This document shows positions 52,737 through 61,426 of a stretch of 64,000 bases of DNA, piece after piece. Source of the stretch: Streptacidiphilus sp. ASG 303 (GTDB lineage Bacteria; Actinomycetota; Actinomycetes; Streptomycetales; Streptomycetaceae); contig NZ_JAJLRA010000016.1 in NCBI RefSeq assembly GCF_020991365.1, positions 1 through 64,000 on the forward strand, written 5' to 3'. A model generated the notes under the pieces. It searched no databases and had not been told where the DNA came from. It worked only from the letters and a program-made list of their open reading frames with translations. Within the stretch, counting starts at the first letter, position 1; each line of letters starts with the position of its first letter. The position numbers and the translations under genes are program-made.

Positions 52737-53402
52737 TCATTCCGTCGTGGGGCGGTGGCCGATGTGGGCCTCGTGGCAGTACTCCGCCTCGGCCACCACC
52801 ACGAGAAAGTCCAGCGATCCGGTCAGGAACATCCAGGGTTCCTCAATGGCCTGCCGAATCCGCGCCATCCATCCCCCGGCCGGCAGTCTGCACTCGAGCC
52901 AGGGCAGGATGCCCAAGTGGCTGCCGACATAGATCCTGTCGGCCGTGCCGTGCCCCGCCACCAGTTCCTCGACCCATGCGTCCACCGTCCGGGGATCGGA
53001 GTCGTCGGGCAGGGCCGCCGCCGGCTGGGCGGAGATGTCCCAGAAGCCCCAGAGGGTCCCGTCGACCCAGGCGGGTACCGCTTCGGCCGCCAGGCCGTCG
53101 CCGGTGAACAGGCCGGAGAGTTCACCAGCGATGCGTTCCAGCGCGGCATTCTCCCGGTACTCCCGGAGTTCTCGCCGGAGCCTGCTTTCCGTGACGACTC
53201 CCTTGCCGTAGTGGTAGCGGCGTCCGAGCCGGATCTGCCTGCAGGCCCGGCCGGCGGCCCGTGTACTGACCGGCCATGCCGCTACAGCATCCCAGGAGCT
53301 GCCGGCGCCGCCCGTCAGCGCAGAAGGGTCCAGGCCTTTGAGTCCTCCGAAGGCAGGAGCTTGACCCGCCGTGCCGATCGGTCGGCTTGCTCGTCCCAGC
53401 AA
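52737..53402 (-). CDS. Hypothetical protein, 5' end unclear
   Basis: Reads to a 221-residue protein only from TTG 53402; from about residue 70 it looks real (TESRLRRELREYRENAALER, WVDGTLWGFWDISAQPAAALP, DSDPRTVDAWVEELVAG, SLDFLVVVAEAEYCHEAHIG). The first 65 residues are Gly/Ala/Arg-rich and overlap another fragment, so the gene may be truncated at its start. The ordering suits a SUKH-like or other immunity protein, but I do not recognise the family. Position within a toxin-immunity island supports that idea. Confidence 0.5.
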   Translation of the reverse strand: MLGRASRPIGTAGQAPAFGGLKGLDPSALTGGAGSSWDAVAAWPVSTRAAGRACRQIRLGRRYHYGKGVVTESRLRRELREYRENAALERIAGELSGLFTGDGLAAEAVPAWVDGTLWGFWDISAQPAAALPDDSDPRTVDAWVEELVAGHGTADRIYVGSHLGILPWLECRLPAGGWMARIRQAIEEPWMFLTGSLDFLVVVAEAEYCHEAHIGHRPTTE

Positions 53403-53551
53403 AGGACGTCACCGTAGTTCATGCCGTGGGCCCAGTACTCGGCGGACTCGTTGCAGACCAGGTCGGGGCAGGAGCCGAACCCGGTGTTCCCCCGGGACTG
53501 GCTGATCCTGGACCCGACCTCGGCCCGGCTGATCGAGAACAGCCGCTGCAT
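53315..53551 (-). pseudogene. Fragment of an unknown gene (possible immunity protein C-terminus)
   Basis: A 78-residue reading (SCPDLVCNESAEYWAHGMNY then GDVLCWDEQADR) with protein-like composition, overlapping the start of the previous gene. The upstream reading to 53740 is low quality. It is probably the C-terminal remnant of a protein joined here by rearrangement. Confidence 0.4.
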
Positions 53552-53642
53552 CCCGTCGGCGATCAAGGAACGGCTGCCGAGGTCCGCTCCCCTCCGCGTG
53601 AACCGTCCCGGTCTCGGCGGAGTGATGTCATGTTCCCTGGAT

Positions 53643-54433
53643 TCAGCACCTGCCGCGCCTGGACCTCCACACCCTGCGCAGACCGTCACGGCGGGAGATC
53701 GCCGCATCCTCCAGTCGGAGCCGGTACCCCTCAAGGACACGGAGGACGGTGAGGGCGATCCGTTTCCACTGGAACCACAGAGGGAGATCGCGGAACGGCA
53801 CGAACGTCAACGCGTCCCTGAACGCCGTGTCCGCGACTCCGCCCAGCCCTTCGACGCGCAGGGATCCGTAGATCTCCGGCGTGAGCCGCCGGAAGACCCG
53901 GGTCATATCCCCCACTGCAACGAAACCCAACTGGCGGACCCCGGAGCCGTCCGACGCCAGGGCGCGGCTGACGCGCGCTGCCGCGGCGTCGAAGTCGTCA
54001 CAGGCGAAGACGAGCCGGACGACGGCCGCGCCCACGTCCGGATCTCCACTGTCGAACGCCGCATCGACTTCGGCAGTACTCCTCTCCGACTGCTCGATGC
54101 CCGGGTCGAGGTCGGTCAGCGTGACCTCGACCTCCGCGAAGTCGGTCCGAACGAAAGGCTCGGTCTTGCAGAACGCTCCGCCTGGGCCACTGTCGCCCGG
54201 GAGCGCCAGCTTGTCGTCCTTCGGGGCGTCCGCCTGGGCAGCGGGAGGCTCTTGGTGGAGGTCGGGGCGGGACTCTGTGCGGCGTCCGGGTCCAGCACGC
54301 GGGCCAGCGCCTCGACGATGTCGCTACGGTCGGCGCGGGGAACTCCCGCCAGCACGACGTGGTCACGCGGACGCAGGTCGAGGGACTTCCAGCCCCGGAA
54401 GTTCGAGATCAGCAGGCGGGTGACTCGCACCAC
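53643..54433 (-). pseudogene. Frameshifted, truncated SMC/OLD-like AAA ATPase gene
   Basis: The start at GTG 54433 reads MVRVTRLLISNFRGWKSLDL then HVVLAGVPRADRSDIVEALARVLDPDA, the N-terminal strand and Walker A region of RecF/OLD-type ATPases, with the normal GxxGxGKS replaced by GVPRADRSD. The frame then shifts near 54260-54230; in another frame it continues through TDFAEVEVTLTDLDPG to VRLVFACDDFDAAAARVSRA, ending at 53643. Walker B and the nuclease part are absent. The gene is therefore broken. Confidence 0.6.
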
Positions 54434-54534
54434 GCCATCATCGCGGACAACAGCCGGCTCTGAGACCGCATTTGACGCAGGGGCGATCAGAACAGAAGTT
54501 CGGTGTCGATCTGCCCGATACAGGCCGACCCGGC

Positions 54535-55302
54535 TCAGCCGACAGCCTCCTCGGCGATACGGCCCCAGCTGGGGCGTGGTTCGCCGACCGGGTGCACGAG
54601 CGTCAGCAGGCGGCCTTCGAGGAACAGGTCGAGCCGGTGGCCCGGCCCTGCCTCAAGACGGCGGCGCTGGGCCCGGAGGTCTACGGGGACACGCTCGCCG
54701 AGGACACCGACCAGCACCTCGTGGCGTGCGGGGCCGATGGCGTCCGCCCTGAGCCAGGTCCCGCGCACCGGCACGCCGCCGAGCTCGCCCAGCGTTCGCC
54801 CCTCCCGGCCGAAGGCCCTGTCCATCGCCGCGTTGACCACCTGCCGGGCGCGGTCGGCCGAAAGCACCTCTTCGTCGGCCATCCCGTCCGGAGCATCGGC
54901 GCCCGGCTCGTTCAGGAGGAAGGGCTGGTCGAGGTCGCCCTCCGGGTTCACCTCCACCCGTCGGCGGGGGTCAGGCCTCGGGAGGCGGAAGCGCCAGGGC
55001 TGCCGGCTCCCGGGCTTCTTGATCCACCCGGTCTTCAGGCTGACCGTAGCCGGGGAGTCCTTGGGCAGAAAGATGTCGACGTAGACACCGCCCGCGCCAA
55101 GCCACACCCAGCTCATGAAGTAGTCGTGATCACCGTGGCCCACAGACCAGGCCGCGAGCTTCTCCAGGCGCTCTCGCTGGTCCGCGGTTCCCTTTACCGC
55201 CGGGAGCATCTGCTTCGCGTCCCGGCGCCGACCGCGCGCCTCGCCAGCGAGCGGACCGGCGGCGAGGTCGTAGAGCAGATCCGGGCGGACGCCGGTCTTC
55301 AC
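54535..55302 (-). CDS. Hypothetical protein, 255 residues
   Basis: Starts at GTG 55302 directly next to the stop of the upstream gene. It has a basic N-terminus, HDYFMSWVWLGAGGVYVDIFLP, a Pro/Arg-rich middle and DRARQVVNAAMDRAFGREGRT. No family was recognised. With the upstream 136-residue protein and the downstream broken ATPase gene it forms a three-gene unit on one strand, which could be a defence or island-maintenance system. Confidence 0.55.
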   Translation of the reverse strand: MKTGVRPDLLYDLAAGPLAGEARGRRRDAKQMLPAVKGTADQRERLEKLAAWSVGHGDHDYFMSWVWLGAGGVYVDIFLPKDSPATVSLKTGWIKKPGSRQPWRFRLPRPDPRRRVEVNPEGDLDQPFLLNEPGADAPDGMADEEVLSADRARQVVNAAMDRAFGREGRTLGELGGVPVRGTWLRADAIGPARHEVLVGVLGERVPVDLRAQRRRLEAGPGHRLDLFLEGRLLTLVHPVGEPRPSWGRIAEEAVG

Positions 55303-55713
55303 CTACGCGCCCACGAGCTTGTCGGGCAGGACGTCGAAGCTGCTGAGCCCGTCGGCGCCGGACTTCCAGGTGAACAGGGTCTGGCTGGCAGCGGTCATGA
55401 CACCGAGCCCGGTGCACTCGCCGACAAAGCGTCGGACATGTCCGGAACTGAAGTCGAACGCACCGCAGTCGACCCCGAGCGGCCGCGAACCGGCATCCCC
55501 ACTCAGGTAGCTGAGCAGCAGGCTGATCTCGTGGCTGCGTACGCGCTGGTCGACCGTGCGGCGCAGCTCGCAGGCCAGGGCGTTGATGTTGGCCAGCGCG
55601 GCCAGCGACACCGGGAGCGGCCCCTGGCCGACCTCCACCGCCTGGACAGCCTCCGCCCCGGCAGGCCCCTTCTCGGCCGTGAATCGCCAGACCCTGGCGT
55701 GCACCGTACTCAT
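55303..55713 (-). CDS. Hypothetical protein, 136 residues
   Basis: Starts at ATG 55713 (MSTVHARVWRFTAEKGPAGA). Contains NINALACELRRTVDQRVRSH, LLLSYLSGDAGSRPLG and GVMTAASQTLFTWKSGADGL. Not recognised. It lies directly upstream of the 255-residue protein with no gap, so the two are probably co-translated. Confidence 0.55.
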   Translation of the reverse strand: MSTVHARVWRFTAEKGPAGAEAVQAVEVGQGPLPVSLAALANINALACELRRTVDQRVRSHEISLLLSYLSGDAGSRPLGVDCGAFDFSSGHVRRFVGECTGLGVMTAASQTLFTWKSGADGLSSFDVLPDKLVGA

Positions 55714-55783
55714 GGGCGAAGCCCACGGCTGCCCTACGACGGCCCGGTTCGGCCGCCCGCTGTTCCCCCGTCCGGGTCGTGCA

Positions 55784-55879
55784 GGTCAGAGCTCACCCAG
55801 TCCGTCCCACATGACGCCTGATGCCCCTCCATGACACCCCGTCCGTGAGATGCCTGTGAGAGGCGCGTGAGACACGGGG
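55784..55879. repeat. Dispersed repeat, copy C
   Basis: Core CCCCGTCCGTGAGA at 55837-55850; flanks resemble copies A and B (GTCAGAGCTCACCCAGTCC before, GTGAGAGGCGCGTGAGACAC after). It occupies the 385-bp gap before the toxin locus together with its promoter. Confidence 0.65.
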
Positions 55880-56098
55880 CGGCCGCGCCGGCAGCGAGGC
55901 ACCCACTCCTCCGCGGTCCACCACCACGACCACGGCGCACCGAGCGCCCGAGCGTGAGCAGGACCGCACCTACCGCAAAGGTTGCCCCTCATCGAACCCA
56001 AGACCTGACCAAGCAGCCAAAAAGCGCCCTCCGTCGGCATGTCAGCACCCATAGGGTCGATCACCGGTTCGATCGCCTGCACGGGGAGGACGGGGATC

Positions 56099-56395
56099 GT
56101 GACGGGACGCCTGAAGGTGGAGTTCGGAGCGCTGGCGGAACTCATCTCCGGCCTGGAGGCGAGCGCCGACCGCCTGGAGGAGCAGCTGTCGGAGCTGGAC
56201 GCGGGCCTGGCCCGGGTCGCGCAGTCCTGGGAGGGCGAGGCGCACGACCGGTTCCGCGTCGCGTTTGCGCAGTGGCGGGCCACCTCGAAGGACCTGCACC
56301 GCACGCTGCGCGGCCTGCACGCGGTGACCCGCACCGCGCACGGCAACTACCGGGCGGCCGAGAGCGCCAACCTGCGGATCTGGGGCCGCGCGTGA
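56099..56395 (+). CDS. WXG100-family type VII secretion protein
   Basis: A 98-residue helical hairpin protein starting at GTG 56099 with GGGAGGACGGGG upstream. The turn has the W-x-G motif as QSWEGEAHDRF (W44). Such proteins dimerise with the N-terminal helical part of a partner and are exported by ESX/type VII machinery. Its stop overlaps the start of the large toxin gene, so the two should form the secreted pair. Confidence 0.9.
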   Translation: MTGRLKVEFGALAELISGLEASADRLEEQLSELDAGLARVAQSWEGEAHDRFRVAFAQWRATSKDLHRTLRGLHAVTRTAHGNYRAAESANLRIWGRA

Positions 56396-57897
56396 TACCC
56401 GCCGACACCGGCGGGGGCGGGCCGATCGACGTCACCCCCGAGGACCTGCACCAGGTCGCCCTGGCCTTCGCCCGCGGCCAGGACCGCCTCGACCACATCG
56501 CCGACACCCTCGGCTCGGCCCTGCGCGGCGCGGCGGGGATGGCCGGGGACGACCGGTGGGGCCATGCCTTCGCCACCAGCTACGACCCGGCGGCCCGAGC
56601 CCTGTTCCCGGTGCTGTCCGCGGCCGTGCGCGCGGTCGGGCAGGCCGCCGACGGGCTGGTGCGCACCGCCAACAACTACCTCAAGGCCGACCACCACTCC
56701 GACGCCAAGGCCCGCACCGGCAGCCCCCGCCTGTTCGGCCCGCCCCCGGTCATCGCCGACGTGATGTACCCCGACCCGCCCTCGTCCATCGGCCCCGGCA
56801 GCAACCACTGGCCGCCGCCGATCGACCGGTACTGGCCCGACGGCCACCAGGACCGGCTGCGGGATGCGGCCGCCGCCTACCGCCAGGCCGCCGCCGACCT
56901 CGACGACACCGCCCGCGACCTGCACCTGCAGGTCCAGGCGCTCACCGACAACAACTCCAGCGCCTCCCTCTCGGCCATGGCCGACTTCTGGGGGAAGATC
57001 TGGCAGGACTGCGACGCCGGCGGCGACGCACCCCTGTCCACCGCCCACCTCGCCTGCCTGCGACTGGCCGCGGTGTGCGAGAGGTTCGCCCAGGCCGTCG
57101 ACCACGCCCACAGCGAGTTCGAGCACAAGGCCGCCGAAGCAGGCCTGGCCATCGGCGCCACCACGATCCTCGGTGTGCTGGGCACCGTGGTCACCCTGGG
57201 CGGCTCCGACGCCGGGGCCGCCGCCCTGGACGCCGGCGAGGCCGCCGCGATCTTCGCCACCGTCGACGGCGTCATGGACGCCGCCGTCGCCGACTACGCC
57301 GCCGAGGGCATCGCCGACCTGGAGACCGTGCTGGCCTCCGCCGCCGAAGGCGTCCCCGAGGTCGAGACCGCCGAAGCCGAGACCACCGAGGTCGCTCAGA
57401 CCCTCGAACGCGAGATGGCCGACACCGAGGCCCGCCAACCCTCCCCCAGCCTCCGGCCGGGAGGTACCCCCAGAGGCGTCGGCGGACGCGGCGGAGGAGG
57501 CGGCGAGGAACCGCCCACTGGCGGCGGGCGTGGGGGCGAGTCGGAGCCTGGCGAGGAGGGAGAGCTGCCGCCGGGGCGGGATCCGGGCGTCGACATCGAC
57601 AAGCTGTCCGCCGACGACATTCTCAAGGACGACGGTGAGGTGCTCGGCGAGAACACCGGTCGCAAGATGCCCGTGCGGTCGGCTCGCGACAAGGCCGAAC
57701 TCGACCGTCTCTGGGACAAGCTGACCGACGGGGCCCCGCGCCCCGGACCCGGTCAGAAGGTGTCCTCCTACACGCGTCCGGACGGTGTCCGCGTGCAGTA
57801 CCGCAACGTCTCTGGATCCGGCGGCGAGACGATAGACATCAACGCAACCCAAGCCGGCGGCCGGATCTGGAAGATCCATCTGCCGCGGACCCAGTGA
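56392..57897 (+). CDS. Polymorphic toxin with type VII N-terminal domain
   Basis: A 501-residue protein starting with the GTG of a GTGA overlap. Residues 1-300 are helical, WXG/LXG-like (DVTPEDLHQVALAFARGQDRL then MADFWGKIWQDC); about residues 350-410 are a Gly/Pro/Glu linker, and the C-terminal ~95 residues (ENTGRKMPVRSARDKAELDR then TRPDGVRVQYRNVSGSGGETIDI) form a compact domain ending KIHLP. The pattern of conserved Arg, Tyr, Ser and His resembles BECR-fold RNase toxins, but this is weak inference. Three small genes follow, the first after 8 bp, as expected of immunity genes. Confidence 0.8.
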   Translation: MIPADTGGGGPIDVTPEDLHQVALAFARGQDRLDHIADTLGSALRGAAGMAGDDRWGHAFATSYDPAARALFPVLSAAVRAVGQAADGLVRTANNYLKADHHSDAKARTGSPRLFGPPPVIADVMYPDPPSSIGPGSNHWPPPIDRYWPDGHQDRLRDAAAAYRQAAADLDDTARDLHLQVQALTDNNSSASLSAMADFWGKIWQDCDAGGDAPLSTAHLACLRLAAVCERFAQAVDHAHSEFEHKAAEAGLAIGATTILGVLGTVVTLGGSDAGAAALDAGEAAAIFATVDGVMDAAVADYAAEGIADLETVLASAAEGVPEVETAEAETTEVAQTLEREMADTEARQPSPSLRPGGTPRGVGGRGGGGGEEPPTGGGRGGESEPGEEGELPPGRDPGVDIDKLSADDILKDDGEVLGENTGRKMPVRSARDKAELDRLWDKLTDGAPRPGPGQKVSSYTRPDGVRVQYRNVSGSGGETIDINATQAGGRIWKIHLPRTQ

Positions 57898-57905
57898 AGG
57901 GCACA

Positions 57906-58268
57906 ATGAACCTCCAGAACAACCCCGTGGTGGAGGAGATCCTGTACCAGGGCCTCACCGACTGGATCGGCCTGACCACGGTCGTCTCGCTCATCGAGGA
58001 GGAGGCGGCCGACGCGACCCCTGAAGGGGTGAAAGCCGAGACACTACGCCTGATCCGCTACCTGCTGGACGAGGGCCTCGCCCGTGCGGGCGAGCTGTCC
58101 AACTCGGCCTTCGACAGCGGCGACTTCCTGGACTGGCCGGGGGACACAGCCATGATCCTGGGCCGCATCACTTCCGACTGGGAAGATCTCACCTCCCTCG
58201 ACCACTTCGAGCCCTGCTGGCTCCGGCTCACGGACAGGGGCCGAGAGATCGCCCAAGCCCTGGGCTAA
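57906..58268 (+). CDS. Candidate immunity protein 1
   Basis: A 120-residue acidic protein starting at ATG 57906 after GAAGG; GTG 57894 overlapping the toxin stop is an alternative. Sequence NPVVEEILYQGLTDWIGLTT, then LIEEEAADATPEGVKAET, is all-helical. Position right after the toxin and strong negative charge fit a cognate immunity protein. No catalytic motif was seen. Confidence 0.7.
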   Translation: MNLQNNPVVEEILYQGLTDWIGLTTVVSLIEEEAADATPEGVKAETLRLIRYLLDEGLARAGELSNSAFDSGDFLDWPGDTAMILGRITSDWEDLTSLDHFEPCWLRLTDRGREIAQALG

Positions 58269-58299
58269 GCAGATGCCGACCTCGACTCGCGGACGGATC

Positions 58300-58716
58300 A
58301 TGACTACGGATCTCCCGTCGCCCGGCCCAGGAAACCCCCCATTGAGCGGCTACTACTCCATCTTCATCCACCCCGGCAAGCCGGTCGACGCGCTGATCTC
58401 CGACATCGGACAAGCGGCCGGCACCATCCTGCACCCGGTCGAGGGCGAGTTCATCGACTACGCGGGGAAGCTGGAGCGCGGGGCTGTCGAGGTCGAGCTC
58501 TCGCACGAGTACGAAGAAGACCGCGGGATCCTGTTCGAGCGATACGACTCCCTGTTCACCATCCGCGACTTCGACCGGGACCGCGAGCGGCAGGGGGGCA
58601 CCGCGAGGCAGATCTTCCGGAACCTCGCCGCACTCGACAGGTACTGGCTGGTGCTGGTGTACGACCTGCAGACTCTGATCAACTCGGCCTCACCGTCGTC
58701 CGCACAAACAGCTTGA
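58300..58716 (+). CDS. Candidate immunity protein 2
   Basis: A 138-residue protein; start ATG 58300 (58273 in frame is also possible). It contains SGYYSIFIHPGKPVDALISD, VELSHEYEEDRGILFERYDS and RYWLVLVYDLQTLIN. Family not recognised. Acidic and in tandem with the first immunity gene, so it may protect against a different toxin variant. Confidence 0.65.
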   Translation: MTTDLPSPGPGNPPLSGYYSIFIHPGKPVDALISDIGQAAGTILHPVEGEFIDYAGKLERGAVEVELSHEYEEDRGILFERYDSLFTIRDFDRDRERQGGTARQIFRNLAALDRYWLVLVYDLQTLINSASPSSAQTA

Positions 58717-58741
58717 GGTGTCCCCACCGGCCGAGCATCCA

Positions 58742-59191
58742 ATGGAGCTGACGGGATTGTCCAGGACCGCCGACATCGACCTCACGTTCCACCAAGAGGT
58801 CACCGTCGCCGGAACCCTCCGGCTCCTCGCAGGCCGCGGGTGGACTCCGGCGGAGCCGCTCGGCATCTCCTGCATGGTCGAGGACGACGGCGACTTCGAC
58901 TGGTCCCGCGAGGACCCCATGGACAAACCACAGGTCCTCGCCCGGCTCGACGCCCCCGAAGCGCGGGACCTGCACGTGGGCATCTCGGTCTACCGGCCCG
59001 ATGCCGAGACCGGCGGCACCCTGCTCTTCTGCCCCGGCAGGCAGACGGCCTCCTTCACCCCGTCGATCAACCGGCGATCCCTCCCCGGAGCCACGGAGAT
59101 GACGGACCTGGCCTGGTACATCCAGGAGCTGGTCCACCCCCTGCTGGCCGGAGACCTTCTCGGCTACGAGGCCCGGGACACCGCCGACTGA
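58742..59191 (+). CDS. Candidate immunity protein 3 (SitI3-like)
   Basis: A 149-residue protein starting at ATG 58742. It contains LVEDDGDFDW-like sequence reading CMVEDDGDFDWSREDPMD, and LAWYIQELVHPLLAGDLLGY. The pattern resembles SitI3-type immunity proteins, from memory. Acidic and last in the tandem array of three. Confidence 0.65.
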   Translation: MELTGLSRTADIDLTFHQEVTVAGTLRLLAGRGWTPAEPLGISCMVEDDGDFDWSREDPMDKPQVLARLDAPEARDLHVGISVYRPDAETGGTLLFCPGRQTASFTPSINRRSLPGATEMTDLAWYIQELVHPLLAGDLLGYEARDTAD

Positions 59192-59441
59192 CCCAGGTGG
59201 TCCCACCCGCTCGGCTCATGGGTTCACCGCCTCACTCCGACTCCCCACGCAGTAGCCATGCCGGCATCGTCGGGGGACCACCACCCATCACCTCGGAGAC
59301 CGATCCATGACCAGGCAGTCCGGTCCCCGCCTGCCGCCCCGGGACCGGCAGCGGTCCACGGCAAGGAGTGTGAAGCCATGCTCCGATGCAGGGACAGGGC
59401 CTTGCGGATCCAAGCTCTCCGGGGAGTCGGCAGATGATCAG

Positions 59442-59869
59442 CTACCGGATGCTCTGCAGGAGCTTCCCGGCGGCTGTGACGGTCCAGAAGGACCAGGCGT
59501 TGCGTTGCGGGCTGACGTGCAGGTTGAGCGCCTGCACGAGCGCGACCGAAGCTCCGCTGGGGGACCCGTATTCCCCTTGAACAGGGCCGGCCGCAATGGT
59601 CACGGCCTGGGTCGAGGGGTCGTAGGAGCCATCGACACGCCGGCCGTCGTAGACCGCGTGGATTTCGATGCCGTGCTCCGGGCATGAGCGGGCGCGGCGG
59701 TGTCCTCAACGATCACCTCGTCGTCGGCAGGCGGCTCGTCCACGTCCGGGTGGGTGCTCTGGTCGGTGCAGGCGGGAAGTCCCAGAAATCGGTTGAGGAC
59801 GCTGGCCAGCAGATTGCGGGTGCCGGTAAATTGTCCACCCAGGTCAGCGCCGTGATCGATGATCTTCAA
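59442..59869 (-). pseudogene. Broken hypothetical gene of integrative elements
   Basis: In one minus-strand frame 59690-59442 reads EHGIEIHAVYDGRRVDGSYD, YDPSTQAVTIAAGPVQGEYG and WSFWTVTAAGKLLQSIR, a domain I know from hypothetical proteins of actinomycete mobile elements. It has no start in frame. A second piece (59869-59690, DVDEPPADDEVIVEDTAAP) in another frame probably is the upstream part, split by a frameshift near 59695. Confidence 0.5.
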
Positions 59870-59929
59870 CCCCGCCCCGCTCTCCCGGCACCTTCCCCTC
59901 GCGAAACGTCCGCGTCATCATGATCTCTC

Positions 59930-61020
59930 GTGCTGCTGCGCTTCGCCTACCTCGCTGCGACCAACACCCTCGCCCTGTTGCGTCTCCTGCCGATGAGCGA
60001 CCGGGAGAAAGACATTGAGATCCTGGCGCTCAGGCACCAACTGCTGGTTCTGCAACGCCAGGTCGGAAAGCCCACGTCCACCAACACCGACCGAGCAATC
60101 CTCGCCGGCCTGCTCCACCGCCTTCCGCCGGACAAGCTGAGGTGCCTCCTGCTGCTCGTACGCCCGGACACGCTGCTCCGCTGACACCGCGACTTGCTCA
60201 AGCGCCGCCACGCTGCGACCTGCGTACCGAAGCGTCGGGGTCGCCCGCCCAGCGTCCGATCGATCCCCGCCCTGATCCTGCGCCTCGCACGCGAAAACAG
60301 CTCGTGGGGATATCGCCGGATCCACGGTGAACTTGCGGCCCTGGGAATCAAGGTCGCCGCCTCCACCGTCTGGGAGATCCTCAAAGAGCACGGCGCCCCA
60401 CCTGCCCCCGAACGGCACAGCAGCACCTGGGCCGACTTCCTACGCAGCCAAGCCGAGGCGCTGCTCGCCTGCGATCTCTTCGTGGTCCGTACCCTGACCG
60501 GGGCGCGACTTTACGTCTTCGCCGTGATCGAGCACTCCACCAGGCGCATCCGGATCCTCGGCGCCACCGCGCACCCGACCGCGGAGTGGATCGTGCAGCT
60601 CGGACGCAATCTGCTCATGGACCTGGAGAACGCGGGCAGCAGGGCCAGGTTCTTGATCCGTGACCGCGGCTCGAAGTTCACGGCCGCCTTCAACGCTCTC
60701 ATGACCGACGCCAGGCTGAAGGTGGTCACCATCGGCATTCAGACACCGCGGATGAACTCTCTGATGGAGCGCTGGTACAAACCTGCCGACACGAACTCCT
60801 GGACCGCACCCTGATCTGGAACCAAGCCCACCTCCTCCACGCGCTCCGCGAGTTCGAAACCCACTACAACCGGCATCGCCCGCACCAAGCCTTGTGTCAA
60901 GCCGCTCCCCTGTGCCCGCTCCCTCACCCGATCAACAAACCGAGCGAGATCAGACATCTGGAGGTCCGCCGACGAGAGCGACTCGGCGGAACCCTGCACG
61001 AGGACCAGCACGCAGCGTGA
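59930..61020 (+). pseudogene. Decayed IS3/IS481-type transposase gene (nonsense plus frameshift)
   Basis: Reads as an rve (integrase core) transposase: EKDIEILALRHQLLVLQRQVG, SWGYRRIHGELAALGIKVAA, ACDLFVV, LIRDRGSKFTAAFNALM, MNSLMERW, and, after a frame change, HYNRHRPHQALCQAAPLCPL. A TGA at 60182-60184 stands where TGG (Trp, in LLRWHRD) is expected; the frame is the same on both sides. Near 60775 one G is missing, shifting the last 80 residues. No terminal repeats were found. It cannot be active as it stands. Confidence 0.8.
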
Positions 61021-61029
61021 CCTGGGCGG

Positions 61030-61247
61030 ATGATTTATCGGCACCCGCAGTCCCCCTGCACGTCCTGCGGAGGATCGCCGGGCACGGCTCGCTCACCACC
61101 ACGCAGCGCTACCTGCACCCCGACCGCCGCTCGATCGAGCAGGCCGGGGCTGCCCTGAGCGCCCACCTCGGGGCGGGCCAGAGATCTGCCGGTCCCAAAG
61201 TGGTCCCAGAGCCCGGCCCCGGGCGTCACCTGCGGATCGTTCGCTGA
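61030..61247 (+). pseudogene. C-terminal fragment of a second tyrosine recombinase
   Basis: PLHVLRRIAGHGSLTTTQRYLHPD is the H/W-box to catalytic-Tyr segment of phage-type integrases, followed by a tail ending at 61247. Everything upstream is replaced by the IS remnant, so IS insertion probably destroyed the gene. It ends 70 bp before the right att-like sequence, as an integrase normally does. Confidence 0.8.
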
Positions 61248-61267
61248 TCCTGTCTCGCGAACACGAA

Positions 61268-61310
61268 GAAGCCCGCTGACCTGGATCGATGATCCAAGTC
61301 GGCGGGCTTC
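61268..61310. terminator. Long hairpin after the recombinase fragment
   Basis: GAAGCCCGC (61268-61276) pairs with GCGGGCTTC (61302-61310), and the inner TGGATC/GATCCA continue the stem. Typical of the terminator between an integrase gene and its attachment site. Confidence 0.75.
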
Positions 61311-61316
61311 GCCGTA

Positions 61317-61365
61317 CTGTCGGGACGACAGGATTTGAACCTGCGACCCCTTGACCCCCAGCAAA
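61317..61365. other. att-like 3' half of tRNA-Pro (right)
   Basis: On the minus strand this is the anticodon-loop 3' side, T arm and acceptor end of tRNA-Pro (GGG): it contains GGGGGTCAAGGGGTCGCAGG and ends in GTCGTCCCG. The 5' half is absent, so it is not a gene but an attachment-site copy. It matches 51906-51937 in direct orientation. Confidence 0.75.
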
Positions 61366-61426
61366 CGGCACAGTGGTCAACGAGAGCTGCTGGGCTGCTC
61401 GGCAAGGCGGGCACCGTCGTCCGCCG

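Noticed and set aside
61317-61365. A functional tRNA-Pro gene
   Set aside because: Only the 3' half is present; the D arm and 5' acceptor strand are missing.
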